In this document: piece by piece, positions 7,197 through 15,194 of the stretch
How positions within the stretch are numbered: position 1 is the first letter of the stretch
Layout: each line of letters begins with the position of its first letter
Source of the DNA: MKRK01 sp001896915
GTDB lineage: Bacteria > Bacillota > Clostridia > Oscillospirales > Acutalibacteraceae
Length of the DNA: 17,290 nt
NCBI GenBank assembly: GCA_937973935.1
Contig: CALJJF010000135.1
Span: 1 to 17,290 of the forward strand
Direction: 5' to 3'
The notes under the pieces: model-generated
What the model was told of the DNA's origin: nothing
Database searches by the model: none
What the model saw: only the letters and a program-made list of their open reading frames with translations
Position numbers and translations under genes: made by a program

Positions 7197-7225
7197 TTGA
7201 CTTATCCCAATAAAAATGTGATAAT
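7197..7225 (+). promoter_or_regulatory. Promoter of the recD2-comFC unit
   Basis: TTGACT (7197-7202) and GATAAT (7220-7225) are spaced by 17 bases, with an extended -10 TG at 7217-7218. It follows the terminator of the previous gene and precedes the small membrane protein gene, so it should drive that gene, recD2 and comFC. Confidence 0.75.
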
Positions 7226-7279
7226 ATATTTATTAACAAGGGTTCTGTGTTCACCATATTATATAGAGAGGTGAGCAAA

Positions 7280-7627
7280 ATGCTGGATGGATTTATCTAC
7301 ATAATTTCCGCAATCCTGATGTTAATAGGCATGTCTTCGATTATCAACTTTATCATTCATAAACTGACAAGCACCGGCCGAAATGACAATATATACACAT
7401 TGGTTTGTCTGAAGGACGGGGACGCAGAGCTTGCACTCCGAGACGCATTGGAGCATGTTCGTTATGCCAAAAACAGCAAGAATGATGGGATCATTGCAGT
7501 CGACATCGATCTTGATAATGAGACCAAGGAAGTTTGCAAGCTGTTTTGCGGCGATAACAGTAATATTATTTTTTGCGACACTGAAAATCTCAGTGATGTT
7601 TTAATGAAATCAGTAAATCATTCATAG
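7280..7627 (+). CDS. Small membrane-anchored protein of unknown function
   Basis: 115 residues from the ATG at 7280, chosen because GAGAGGTGA sits about six bases upstream. A GTG at 7247 would add 11 residues without a ribosome site. One hydrophobic segment at about 4-27 (FIYIISAILMLIGMSSIINF) is followed by a soluble domain of about 85 residues. That domain alternates hydrophobic strands and acidic helices (IYTLVCLKDGDAELALRDAL, GIIAVDIDLDNE, NIIFCDTENL). I do not recognise a catalytic motif or a family. The pattern could suit a small alpha/beta domain on the cytoplasmic face, but that is inference. It ends 9 bases before recD2 and is the first gene of that unit. Confidence 0.75.
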   Translation: MLDGFIYIISAILMLIGMSSIINFIIHKLTSTGRNDNIYTLVCLKDGDAELALRDALEHVRYAKNSKNDGIIAVDIDLDNETKEVCKLFCGDNSNIIFCDTENLSDVLMKSVNHS

Positions 7628-7636
7628 AGGTAATAC

Positions 7637-9844
7637 ATGAGTACAGATGTTGAAATGATAACCATACAGGGCTGCGTGGAGAGTATTACTTTTCGCAATC
7701 CGCAGACTTGTTTTACCGTAATTGAAATCAGCAGTATGGGGGAACAGATTACTGTTGTAGGGATTCTTCCTTTTATTGCTGTAGGGGAGGAACTGAACCT
7801 GAAAGGGTTTTATGTCAACCACCCGTCCTTCGGAACACAATTTAAGGCCGAGTTTTGTGAGCGGAGCAAACCCGCTACAAGCACGGCCATTTTGCGTTAT
7901 TTATCCTCCGGCGCAATTAAGGGTATCGGTCCGGCGACAGCCTCCAGAATCGTTGAAATGTTTGGGGAAAACACGCTGGATATCATTGAACGGGAACCCT
8001 CACGAATTGCACAGATCAAAGGAATTTCACACAACAAGGCTATCAAAATCAGCGAAGAATATATGAAACAGTTTGGCGTCCGTGAGGTTATGCTGAAGCT
8101 GTCATATTTGAACATTACCAATGATGAAGCCCTGCGCATTTTCAAACGCTTCGGAAACACATCGGTAGATCGCATTACGGACAATCCCTATTTGTTATGT
8201 GCCGAAGACATCGGCTTTTCCTTTGACAGGGTGGATCTGATTGCGGCATCCATCGACAATGTTACGCCGGCTTACCGTATCCGGGCTGCCATACAATACG
8301 TGCTCCGTCACAATTTGCGAAATGGTCATACCTGCTTGCCAAGACATAAGGTGATTGAAGCCACGGATCTTTTAATTGAAGCAGGCTATCATGACATTGA
8401 CATGGAATGTGATAATCTGATTGATGCAAGAACCATCACCATGAAAAAAATAGAGGATATGGATTTTATTTTTTTGAATTATCTCTACAGCGCAGAATGC
8501 TATTGTGCCGGCAGGCTGTCGATTATGCTGACCGTGCCGCCCAATGAGCTTGCTGTTGCTGCGGAGGATATTCTTTTTTTTCAAGCAGAAGACGGCATAC
8601 GAGATGATGAATATCAAACAAAGGCCATCAATGAAGCACTGCACAAGGGCATTCTCATTCTGACTGGCGGACCCGGCACAGGGAAAACGACCACCCTGAA
8701 TGCTATTATTTCTCTGCTTGAAAAAGCCGGCAGTAAAATCATTTTAACCGCACCCACCGGCAGAGCCGCCAAGCGCATGTCAGAGCTGACAGGGAAAGAG
8801 GCCAAAACCATCCACAGGCTCTTGGAAGCCGAATGGAGCGATGGGGAACGGCTGCAGTTTTCCCGCAATGAAAACAATATGCTGGACTGTGATGCAGTCA
8901 TTGTGGACGAGCTGTCTATGGTGGATATCCTGCTTTTTGAATGCTTGTTGCGTGCCTTGCCCATGAAATGCAGGTTGATTATGGTCGGCGACGCCAATCA
9001 GCTTCCTTCCGTGGGTGCGGGCAATGTGTTGTTTGACCTGCTTGCTTCCGGCGTTCTTCCCTCCGTCGTGCTGCAAAAGGTGTTTCGCCAGGCAATGGAA
9101 AGTCTCATTGTTACCAATGCCCACAAAATCGTGTCCGGTGAAATGCCGGATATCAAAGAAAAGAACAAGGACTTTTTTGTGCTACAGGAGCAAATTCCCA
9201 GAAATGCTGCCCGAAAGATTGTGGAGCTGTGCATCGACAGGCTGCCGGCGGCTTATGATTTTTCTCCATATACAGACATCCAGGTGCTTTGCCCCTCCAA
9301 AAAGCGGGATGTGGGAACACTGAACTTGAATAATATGCTGCAAAACCGCCTGAACCCGCCGGATATCCGAAAAAAAGAAAAACAGCACATGGGATATGTC
9401 CTTCGGGAGGGCGACAAGGTTATGCAAATGAAAAACGATTATAATATTTTATGGGTCAGGGATGACAGTACAGAAGGCAGTGGAATTTTCAACGGCGATA
9501 TCGGAACACTTCTGGCCATTGATAAATTTTCGGGAACCCTCATGGTTCGGTTTGATGACAAGGTTGCCACCTATACCGGGGACGAAGCGGAGGCACTGGA
9601 GCTAGCTTATGCCATCACAGTGCATAAGAGCCAGGGCAGCGAATTTGACTGTGTGGTGCTGCCGGTTTTGGATATGCCTCCCCAGCTGAGCTATCGCAAT
9701 TTATTATATACTGCTGTCACCCGTGCCAAAAAGCTTTTGATCATTGTGGGCACCTCCCACAGCATTCTGCACATGGTCAATAACAATAAGAAAACAAAGC
9801 GGTATACCGCTCTTTGTCAGATGTTAACGGAACAAAAGCTGTAG
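7637..9844 (+). CDS. recD2: RecD2 (YrrC-type) 5'-3' DNA helicase
   Basis: SF1B ATP-dependent helicase that acts without RecBC. In Firmicutes it is linked to replication-fork maintenance and mismatch repair. 735 residues. An N-terminal OB-like domain lies at about 5-75, then helix-hairpin-helix repeats at about 84-145 (SGAIKGIGPATASRIV, IAQIKGISHNKA), both typical of RecD2 and absent from E. coli RecD. The motor has Walker A GGPGTGKTT at 344-352, motif Ia APTGRAAKRM at 372-381, Walker B VIVDE at 421-425, MVGDANQLPSVG, VFRQ, HKSQGSEF at about 663-670 and YTAVTRAKK near 691-699. The ATG at 7637 follows AGAGG. Residues 316-323 (QAEDGIRD) are encoded by an exact Illumina P7 adapter preceded by T8, so the protein from about 313 to 323 is not trustworthy, although the frame continues and flanking homology is good on both sides. 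Confidence 0.9.
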   Translation: MSTDVEMITIQGCVESITFRNPQTCFTVIEISSMGEQITVVGILPFIAVGEELNLKGFYVNHPSFGTQFKAEFCERSKPATSTAILRYLSSGAIKGIGPATASRIVEMFGENTLDIIEREPSRIAQIKGISHNKAIKISEEYMKQFGVREVMLKLSYLNITNDEALRIFKRFGNTSVDRITDNPYLLCAEDIGFSFDRVDLIAASIDNVTPAYRIRAAIQYVLRHNLRNGHTCLPRHKVIEATDLLIEAGYHDIDMECDNLIDARTITMKKIEDMDFIFLNYLYSAECYCAGRLSIMLTVPPNELAVAAEDILFFQAEDGIRDDEYQTKAINEALHKGILILTGGPGTGKTTTLNAIISLLEKAGSKIILTAPTGRAAKRMSELTGKEAKTIHRLLEAEWSDGERLQFSRNENNMLDCDAVIVDELSMVDILLFECLLRALPMKCRLIMVGDANQLPSVGAGNVLFDLLASGVLPSVVLQKVFRQAMESLIVTNAHKIVSGEMPDIKEKNKDFFVLQEQIPRNAARKIVELCIDRLPAAYDFSPYTDIQVLCPSKKRDVGTLNLNNMLQNRLNPPDIRKKEKQHMGYVLREGDKVMQMKNDYNILWVRDDSTEGSGIFNGDIGTLLAIDKFSGTLMVRFDDKVATYTGDEAEALELAYAITVHKSQGSEFDCVVLPVLDMPPQLSYRNLLYTAVTRAKKLLIIVGTSHSILHMVNNNKKTKRYTALCQMLTEQKL
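8574..8605 (+). other. Illumina P7 adapter sequence inside recD2
   Basis: Bases 8582-8605 (CAAGCAGAAGACG...ACGAGAT) equal the 24-base P7 flow-cell adapter at every position as I know it. They are preceded by eight T (8574-8581), as in the poly-T spacer of the immobilised oligo. In frame it reads FFQAEDGIRD, a peptide seen as adapter contamination in databases. It occupies exactly eight codons and keeps the recD2 frame open. Confidence 0.93.
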
Positions 9845-9866
9845 AAAGACTTGAAACGGAGCATAT

Positions 9867-10571
9867 ATGAAGGGTTTATTCAAGAAATTGATAAAAATCA
9901 TTTGGCCTCAGCGATGCGGATCATGTCATGATATCATAGACCCCAACTCATTTTTATGTGATTCGTGCACCGATGAGCTCTGCTTTACCGAAGCACCCAT
10001 CTGCAAATTTTGCGGAAGAGGAAAAGACAGATGCTGCTGCAGAAGGCATAAGCGTGAATATGAACGTGTGATCGCACCCTTTTATTACGAGAAAAGTGCG
10101 GGGAACATCATACGGAACTTGAAATTCAGAAATATGGCAGGGAACGCTGCTTTCATTGCAGAGCAGTTAGTGATATATATTCATGAAGAATATGACATCA
10201 TCTTTGATTTGATTGCATCGGTACCCATGTCGCTCAAGGACAAGACAAAACGGGGGTACAATCAAGCAGAGCTGATTGGGAAAGAGCTTTCGAAACAATT
10301 GCAGATCAAATATGATGAAAAAGCGCTTTATAAAGTACAGGAAAACAGAACGCAGCACAAATTATCAGCCAAAGAACGAACCGGAAATGTGTTCGGCGTC
10401 TATGAAGCCGACCCTGCTTCGGTCAACGGCAAAACAATCTTATTGGTGGATGATATCGTGACCACGGGCGCTACCTTGAACGAATGTGCAAAGATGCTTC
10501 GGCTGGCAGGTGCGGAACAGGTGTTTTGTGTTGCCGGTGCCATAACAACATATAGTACTTGTAAAGTATAA
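9867..10571 (+). CDS. comFC: ComF family protein
   Basis: Phosphoribosyltransferase-fold protein of the ComFC/GntX family. In naturally competent Firmicutes it is needed for DNA uptake or later processing, but it is widespread in non-competent species too and its biochemical role is unclear. 234 residues. The N-terminal zinc-ribbon-like region carries paired cysteines: CGSC (17-20), CDSC (31-34), CKFC (46-49) and CCC (56-58). The C-terminal half has the PRPP-binding signature VDDIVTTG at about 194-201. ASVPMSLKDKTKRGYNQAELIGKEL in the middle is typical of the family. The start at 9867 follows CGGAG and lies 22 bases after recD2. No comFA helicase is beside it. A promoter for the next gene overlaps its 3' end. 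Confidence 0.88.
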   Translation: MKGLFKKLIKIIWPQRCGSCHDIIDPNSFLCDSCTDELCFTEAPICKFCGRGKDRCCCRRHKREYERVIAPFYYEKSAGNIIRNLKFRNMAGNAAFIAEQLVIYIHEEYDIIFDLIASVPMSLKDKTKRGYNQAELIGKELSKQLQIKYDEKALYKVQENRTQHKLSAKERTGNVFGVYEADPASVNGKTILLVDDIVTTGATLNECAKMLRLAGAEQVFCVAGAITTYSTCKV

Positions 10572-10587
10572 CCTTATCTAGTATAAT
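10559..10587 (+). promoter_or_regulatory. Promoter of mreB-like gene
   Basis: TTGTAA (10559-10564) and a perfect TATAAT (10582-10587) are spaced by 17 bases. The -35 lies within the last codons of comFC. It would give the mreB-like gene and the genes after it independent transcription, with a leader of about 35 bases. Confidence 0.6.
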
Positions 10588-10627
10588 ATATATATTGTAC
10601 ATATTTCATGGGGAAGGAAGTTAACCT

Positions 10628-11650
10628 ATGCCAACCGATTACGGCATTGATTTGGGTACCGCAAGGACCATTATATATAAAGGCAAATCCATTGTACTGA
10701 ACGAACCGTCTGTGGTGGCGTTTGACACCCATACAGGGGAACCAATCGCATTTGGCGAAGAAGCTTTTCAAATGTTAGGCAGGACACCTGACAGCATCAA
10801 TGCGGTTTGCCCCATCGAACGCGGTTTCATTGCAGATTACGAAGTAGCCGAACATATGGTACGGAAATATTTGAGCGAGGTTTCGGGAAACAAAATGCTG
10901 AAGGCCCGTGTGATGGTCTCCAAGCCCAGCGGAATCACCGCTGTTCAGCAGCGTTCTGTGATCGATGCCTGCACCAATGCAGGTGCAAGGGATGTTTGTC
11001 TCATCGAGTCGCCTTTGGCGGCGGCCCTGGGAAACGACATTAATTTCAATACACCCAAGGGTGTGATTGTTGTTGACATCGGAAAGGGTACCACTGACAT
11101 TGCAGTGTTGTCCATGGGTGGTTTAGCGGCCTGTGAAAGTGCCAAAATTGCCAGCGTGGATTTTGACGAAGCCATATCCCGCTATGTCAGAAAAGAATAC
11201 AACATATTGATCGGTCCCCATACAGCCGAGAACATCAAGCTGCAAATCGGCAGTGTGTGGAAACGACCGGTTGAGCTTGCTTTGAAGGCCAAGGGCAGAA
11301 ACCAATTCACCGGTCTGCCGTCAATTTTTGAAATTACCTCCGACGAGGTGATGGAGGCTCTCGGCGATACAGCACTGTCCATCTGCAAGGCTGTTCAGTC
11401 GGTGCTTGAAAAAACTCCTCCGGAAATGATCAGTGACATTGCCAATGACGGAATCCTATTGACCGGCGGCGGTGCTCTGATCTATGGAATGACAGAGCTT
11501 TTGTCGGATTACACAAGACTCAAGGTCACGCTGGTTCCGGAACCGATCACCTGTGTTGTTGCCGGAATCGGAAAAGCGTTGTCTGACTTTGATGTGTTAA
11601 AAAATGGTGATTACCGCTTCAGAACCCTTGAGGATCTGGCGATTGAATAA
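10628..11650 (+). CDS. MreB/Mbl-like actin homologue, divergent
   Basis: 340-residue bacterial actin of the MreB/Mbl family, expected to form ATP-dependent filaments under the membrane and guide lateral wall synthesis. Family features: GIDLGTARTIIY at 6-17 (phosphate 1), ESPLAAALG near 127-135, VVDIGKGTTDIAVLSMGG at 148-165 (phosphate 2), ISDIANDGILLTGGGALI near 268-285 (adenosine loop). It departs from canonical MreB in the nucleotide pocket. The usual GGGTTE reads GKGTTD, replacing a loop Gly with Lys and the catalytic Glu with Asp157. The usual GGD before the DEAI helix reads ASVD. This suggests a paralogue beside the true MreB, possibly with altered ATP turnover, which is inference. GGAAGGAAG precedes the ATG. 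No mreC or mreD follows; a lipoprotein and a two-component system do. Confidence 0.85.
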   Translation: MPTDYGIDLGTARTIIYKGKSIVLNEPSVVAFDTHTGEPIAFGEEAFQMLGRTPDSINAVCPIERGFIADYEVAEHMVRKYLSEVSGNKMLKARVMVSKPSGITAVQQRSVIDACTNAGARDVCLIESPLAAALGNDINFNTPKGVIVVDIGKGTTDIAVLSMGGLAACESAKIASVDFDEAISRYVRKEYNILIGPHTAENIKLQIGSVWKRPVELALKAKGRNQFTGLPSIFEITSDEVMEALGDTALSICKAVQSVLEKTPPEMISDIANDGILLTGGGALIYGMTELLSDYTRLKVTLVPEPITCVVAGIGKALSDFDVLKNGDYRFRTLEDLAIE

Positions 11651-11676
11651 ACGAACGGCAGGTGAGAGGGATACGG

Positions 11677-13002
11677 ATGAAAAAGTTAATTGCAGTACTG
11701 TGTGTCATAAGCCTTCTTATGCTTACCTCCTGTAATGTGATCAATAATGACCCGCAACAACTGATGCGACCCCCGAAAGCGATCGGTGAATTGAAAGGCA
11801 TTGAAGATGCCTTATATAAGTCTGTTGGCAATAATATATCCCTTCTGTATCCAAAATCGGAGGATAAACGTTCTGCTTATTTGCAATATGACATTGACAA
11901 TGACGGTGTGGAAGATGTTCTGGCTTTTTACTCAATTGATGCCAATGTTGCGGATAATACAAAGTCATTGTCTCCACATATCAATGTAATCAAGAAGGTC
12001 AATGGTGTTTGGAAATCCGTCCTTGATACGGTTGTTGATGTAAGTGGCATAGACACCATACAATTTGTGGATTTGACAGGTGATGGGAAAGTAGAAATCA
12101 TTGCAGGCTGCAGCTTGTACAGTGTGACAGATAAAAAACTTATTGTATACAGCTACCAGAATGAAAAACTGAATATCAGAATGAGTGAGTCCTATTCCAT
12201 CTATACCGTAACGGATTTGAATAACGACAAAACACCTGAAATATTCTATACCACCATCGACAGCCTGAAAAAGACGTCCACGGCGAAGCTGGTGAGCATC
12301 AGCGGAGACGGACTTACCATCGTGGGCTCCACGAGTATGGATGGGAATATTACGGATTATGCGAGCATAACAGTGAAAAATGTCAATGAAACCATCAAAG
12401 GTGTTTATATCGATGCCTATAAAGGCCAAAATGCCATGATCACCGAGCTGGTTTTTATGAAAAACGGAAAGCTTTATAATCCGTTTATTGACTCTGCCTT
12501 TAAAATAAACCAATCAACCATGCGTGAGAGCGCTGTTTTGTCCACTGATATCAACAAGGACGGGTATAACGATATCCCCCAGTTGATTGAGCTGCCTGTA
12601 AAGGGCGGAGATACACAGGACAAATATTATCTGACGGTATGGAGAAGATTTGACGGTGAATATTTCAAAAACTCACTCACTTGTTTGATGAACAACAACG
12701 ACGGGTATTATTTTGTTTTTACCGATCAATGGGTTGGCAATGTTACGGTGGAGCGTATGATCAATGAAAGAAAACGTGTGTTTAAACGATGGGATTTTAC
12801 CAGCCAAAAAGCAGGCAGTGAGATTTTTACCCTTCAGGTCTTTTCGGAGGAAGCATGGGGAAAAAGCCATTTGCCCGACTTCGTTGAGATTGCAAGACAG
12901 AATAAGCTTGTGTATACGGTCAAGCTCGGAGAAACAGAGGACAGCTTCACCATTTCGTTGGAGGATATCAAGGCGAGATTTCATTTGATAGAAAGTAATT
13001 AG
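11677..13002 (+). CDS. Lipoprotein with DxDxDG calcium-type repeats
   Basis: 441 residues from the ATG at 11677, which has GAGAGGG six bases upstream. A GTG at 11662 would add five residues and overlap that site. The N-terminus is a lipoprotein signal, MKKLIAVLCVISLLMLTSC, with lipobox LTSC and Cys19 as the acylated residue, so the protein should sit on the outer face of the membrane. Four spaced FG-GAP/VCBS- or EF-hand-like acidic loops occur at about 72 (DIDNDGVEDV), 132 (DLTGDGKVEI), 180 (DLNNDKTPEI) and 291 (DINKDGYNDI), which suggests repeated calcium-binding blades or strands. The third loop ends in Lys instead of Gly. No catalytic motif is visible. Its stop overlaps the ribosome site of the response regulator gene, so it is likely co-expressed with the two-component pair and may be an extracytoplasmic partner. 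That role is inference. Confidence 0.85.
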   Translation: MKKLIAVLCVISLLMLTSCNVINNDPQQLMRPPKAIGELKGIEDALYKSVGNNISLLYPKSEDKRSAYLQYDIDNDGVEDVLAFYSIDANVADNTKSLSPHINVIKKVNGVWKSVLDTVVDVSGIDTIQFVDLTGDGKVEIIAGCSLYSVTDKKLIVYSYQNEKLNIRMSESYSIYTVTDLNNDKTPEIFYTTIDSLKKTSTAKLVSISGDGLTIVGSTSMDGNITDYASITVKNVNETIKGVYIDAYKGQNAMITELVFMKNGKLYNPFIDSAFKINQSTMRESAVLSTDINKDGYNDIPQLIELPVKGGDTQDKYYLTVWRRFDGEYFKNSLTCLMNNNDGYYFVFTDQWVGNVTVERMINERKRVFKRWDFTSQKAGSEIFTLQVFSEEAWGKSHLPDFVEIARQNKLVYTVKLGETEDSFTISLEDIKARFHLIESN

Positions 13003-13014
13003 GGAGGACCGAAC

Positions 13015-13719
13015 ATGAAGAGAATACTGGTCGTGGAGGACGAAGCCTCCATCAGAGAGTTTGTAGTCATCAATCTCAACAGAGCCGGTTATGAAACCGT
13101 GGAGGCGGGGAGCGGAGAAGAAGCGTTGAATATTTATGACTTAGACAAGGATTTTCAAATCATCCTGTTGGATATTATGATGCCCGGTGTTGACGGATTG
13201 ACAGTCTGTAAAAACCTGAGAAGTCACAACAGAAGTCTCGGAATCATTATGCTGACGGCAAAAGCACAGGAAATGGATAAAGTCGCCGGTTTGTTGATGG
13301 GAGCAGATGATTATATCACAAAGCCCTTCAGCCCGTCGGAGCTGGTAGCCAGAGTGGACTCCTTATGCCGCCGTGTGGAAATGACGGAAAATAAAAAGAG
13401 CAGCGACAAACCCTATGACGAAATTGCTCTGGGTGACTTTGTTTTGAATTTGCGTAAGCGTTCCCTAAAGAAAAACGGACAGGATATTGAGCTGACTCAG
13501 GTGGAATTTCAGATTATCGAGCATCTTTTTTCTCAACCCAATTCTCCCATAGACAGAACCGATATCTTAAAACGTGTATGGGGCGATGCCTATATCGGAG
13601 AAGAAAAAATTGTGGATGTAAATATCAGAAGACTTCGTATGAAGATAGAAGACGACCCGTCCTTGCCAAAGGTTTTGGTAACAGTTTGGGGCAGGGGCTA
13701 TAAATGGAACACGAAATGA
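13015..13719 (+). CDS. OmpR/PhoB-family response regulator
   Basis: 234-residue DNA-binding regulator. The receiver domain at about 1-120 has the acidic pocket VVEDE (Glu8, Asp9), phosphoacceptor Asp53 in LLDIMMPG, Thr81 in MLTA and Lys103 in TKPF. A winged-helix output domain spans about 133-232, with LTQVEFQIIEHLFSQPN, RTDILKRVWGD, VDVNIRRLRMKIEDDPSLPKVLVTVWGRGYKW, all typical of the PhoB class. The ATG at 13015 has AGGGAGG at 13001-13007. It is paired with the sensor kinase starting about 20 bases after its stop. Target genes cannot be read from the window. Neighbours suggest cell-envelope control, but that is inference. Confidence 0.93.
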   Translation: MKRILVVEDEASIREFVVINLNRAGYETVEAGSGEEALNIYDLDKDFQIILLDIMMPGVDGLTVCKNLRSHNRSLGIIMLTAKAQEMDKVAGLLMGADDYITKPFSPSELVARVDSLCRRVEMTENKKSSDKPYDEIALGDFVLNLRKRSLKKNGQDIELTQVEFQIIEHLFSQPNSPIDRTDILKRVWGDAYIGEEKIVDVNIRRLRMKIEDDPSLPKVLVTVWGRGYKWNTK

Positions 13720-13739
13720 TACAAAAGTAGGTGCCGCAT

Positions 13740-15194
13740 GTGGATAACGTTATTAAAGTCAAAGGAATCACAAAGCGTTGGATTTTCAACTTTTTGGGGG
13801 TTTTTCTTGGCGTTGTTATCGTGATTGAGTTGGCTTTTGCTTTTTTTATACAAGGGTATTATTATAATTCTGTCAGCCAAAACATCAACACAAGAGTGAA
13901 TATGTATTCCAGCTCCTTCGGGCAAATCGGAACCGGTGACAGAGAGGAATACGAATTGACCGCTCAAAAATTTGTAGAAGATTTTTCGGAAAAGAATCTG
14001 ATGGAAATCGTCTTTTATGATAAGTATGACCGTGCGATTGTTTCCACAAGCGGATTTGCCGTTACCGATACGGTAAAAAAGGATTATTACGATGCGAAAG
14101 CATCCAAAAATAATCGTTCCGAATGGATTGGAAGAAACATTGCCAATGAAAAAATCATGGCGGTTACCGTCACCAACAATGCCGGGGCGGTTCGTTATAT
14201 AGTTTCAATGATGGGAATTGATAAGCAAATATCCAAAAACATATTCTTTGCCGCCTGCGCAGGTGCGTTTATCATCATCTTGACGGCGGTTTCAGGATTT
14301 TTCTTTTTAAATTCCATCATCAAACCAGTGAAGGAAATCACGGCAACGGCATACAGAATAGCTTCCGGTCATTTTGACGCAAGGCTGACTGTTCGCGAGA
14401 ACGATGAAATCGGTAAGCTTTGCGACACCATCAACTATATGGCGACGGAGCTTGCCGGAGCAGAAACCATGAAAAACGACTTTATTTCTTCGGTTTCTCA
14501 TGAGCTGAGGACACCCCTGACTGTTATCAAGGGGTGGGGAGAAACCGTAAAATTATCGGCCAAAACCGATCCTGAGCTGGTGGAAAAGGGAATGACGGTG
14601 ATCATAGGCGAATCCGAGCGGCTTTCCGGTCTTGTTGAGGATTTACTGGATTTCTCGAGACTGCAATCCGGTCATTTGACACTGAAAATGAATAAAATCG
14701 ATATCCTTGCCGATATAGCCGAAGCGGTTTATATGTTTAAGGACACGGCAAAGCAAAAGAATATCATATTTGATTATATTGAGCCGGTAACTATGCCTCC
14801 TGTTTTGGGAGACCCGAACCGTTTAAAACAGGTGTTTATCAATATACTCGACAATGCCTTTAAATATACCGAAACCGGCGGACATATCATTGTAGAAGCC
14901 ACCCAGCATGATATTTATGTACAGATTACGGTCAAGGATACCGGGTGTGGCATCCCCCTGCAGGATCTGGCAAAGGTGAAGGAAAAGTTTTTCAAAGCGA
15001 ATAACGCAATCAGAGGTTCCGGCATCGGGCTGGCGATTGCTGACGAAATTATCAAAAACCACAGCGGTATTCTTGAAATCGATTCAAAAGAGGGCGTCGG
15101 CACATCGGTCAGCATCGTATTGCCGATTATGCAGCCAACGTCACCGGATATAGAGGATACGGACAATGAAAGGAACAAAACAGATGATGAGTAA
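13740..15194 (+). CDS. Sensor histidine kinase with HAMP domain
   Basis: Membrane sensor kinase partner of the regulator upstream. I chose the GTG at 13740 (484 residues) because AGGTG at 13729-13733 is well placed; a GTG at 13731 would overlap that site. TM1 is at about 15-37 and TM2 at about 167-191, enclosing an extracellular sensor region of about 130 residues of unknown ligand. A HAMP linker follows (KPVKEITATAYRIASGHFDARL). The HisKA domain has SHELRTPL with phosphoacceptor His254. The ATP-binding domain has N box NILDNAFKYTE (about 368-378), G1 DTGCGIP (400-406) and G2 GSGIGLA (426-432), with a spaced KEKFF F box. All catalytic boxes are intact. Its 3' end overlaps the next gene. Confidence 0.92.
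   Translation: MDNVIKVKGITKRWIFNFLGVFLGVVIVIELAFAFFIQGYYYNSVSQNINTRVNMYSSSFGQIGTGDREEYELTAQKFVEDFSEKNLMEIVFYDKYDRAIVSTSGFAVTDTVKKDYYDAKASKNNRSEWIGRNIANEKIMAVTVTNNAGAVRYIVSMMGIDKQISKNIFFAACAGAFIIILTAVSGFFFLNSIIKPVKEITATAYRIASGHFDARLTVRENDEIGKLCDTINYMATELAGAETMKNDFISSVSHELRTPLTVIKGWGETVKLSAKTDPELVEKGMTVIIGESERLSGLVEDLLDFSRLQSGHLTLKMNKIDILADIAEAVYMFKDTAKQKNIIFDYIEPVTMPPVLGDPNRLKQVFINILDNAFKYTETGGHIIVEATQHDIYVQITVKDTGCGIPLQDLAKVKEKFFKANNAIRGSGIGLAIADEIIKNHSGILEIDSKEGVGTSVSIVLPIMQPTSPDIEDTDNERNKTDDE

Noticed and set aside
8574..8605. QAEDGIRD insert as a real RecD2 lineage feature
   Set aside because: The DNA, including the upstream T8, equals the sequencing adapter base for base. A natural origin is far less likely than contamination, even though the frame is kept.
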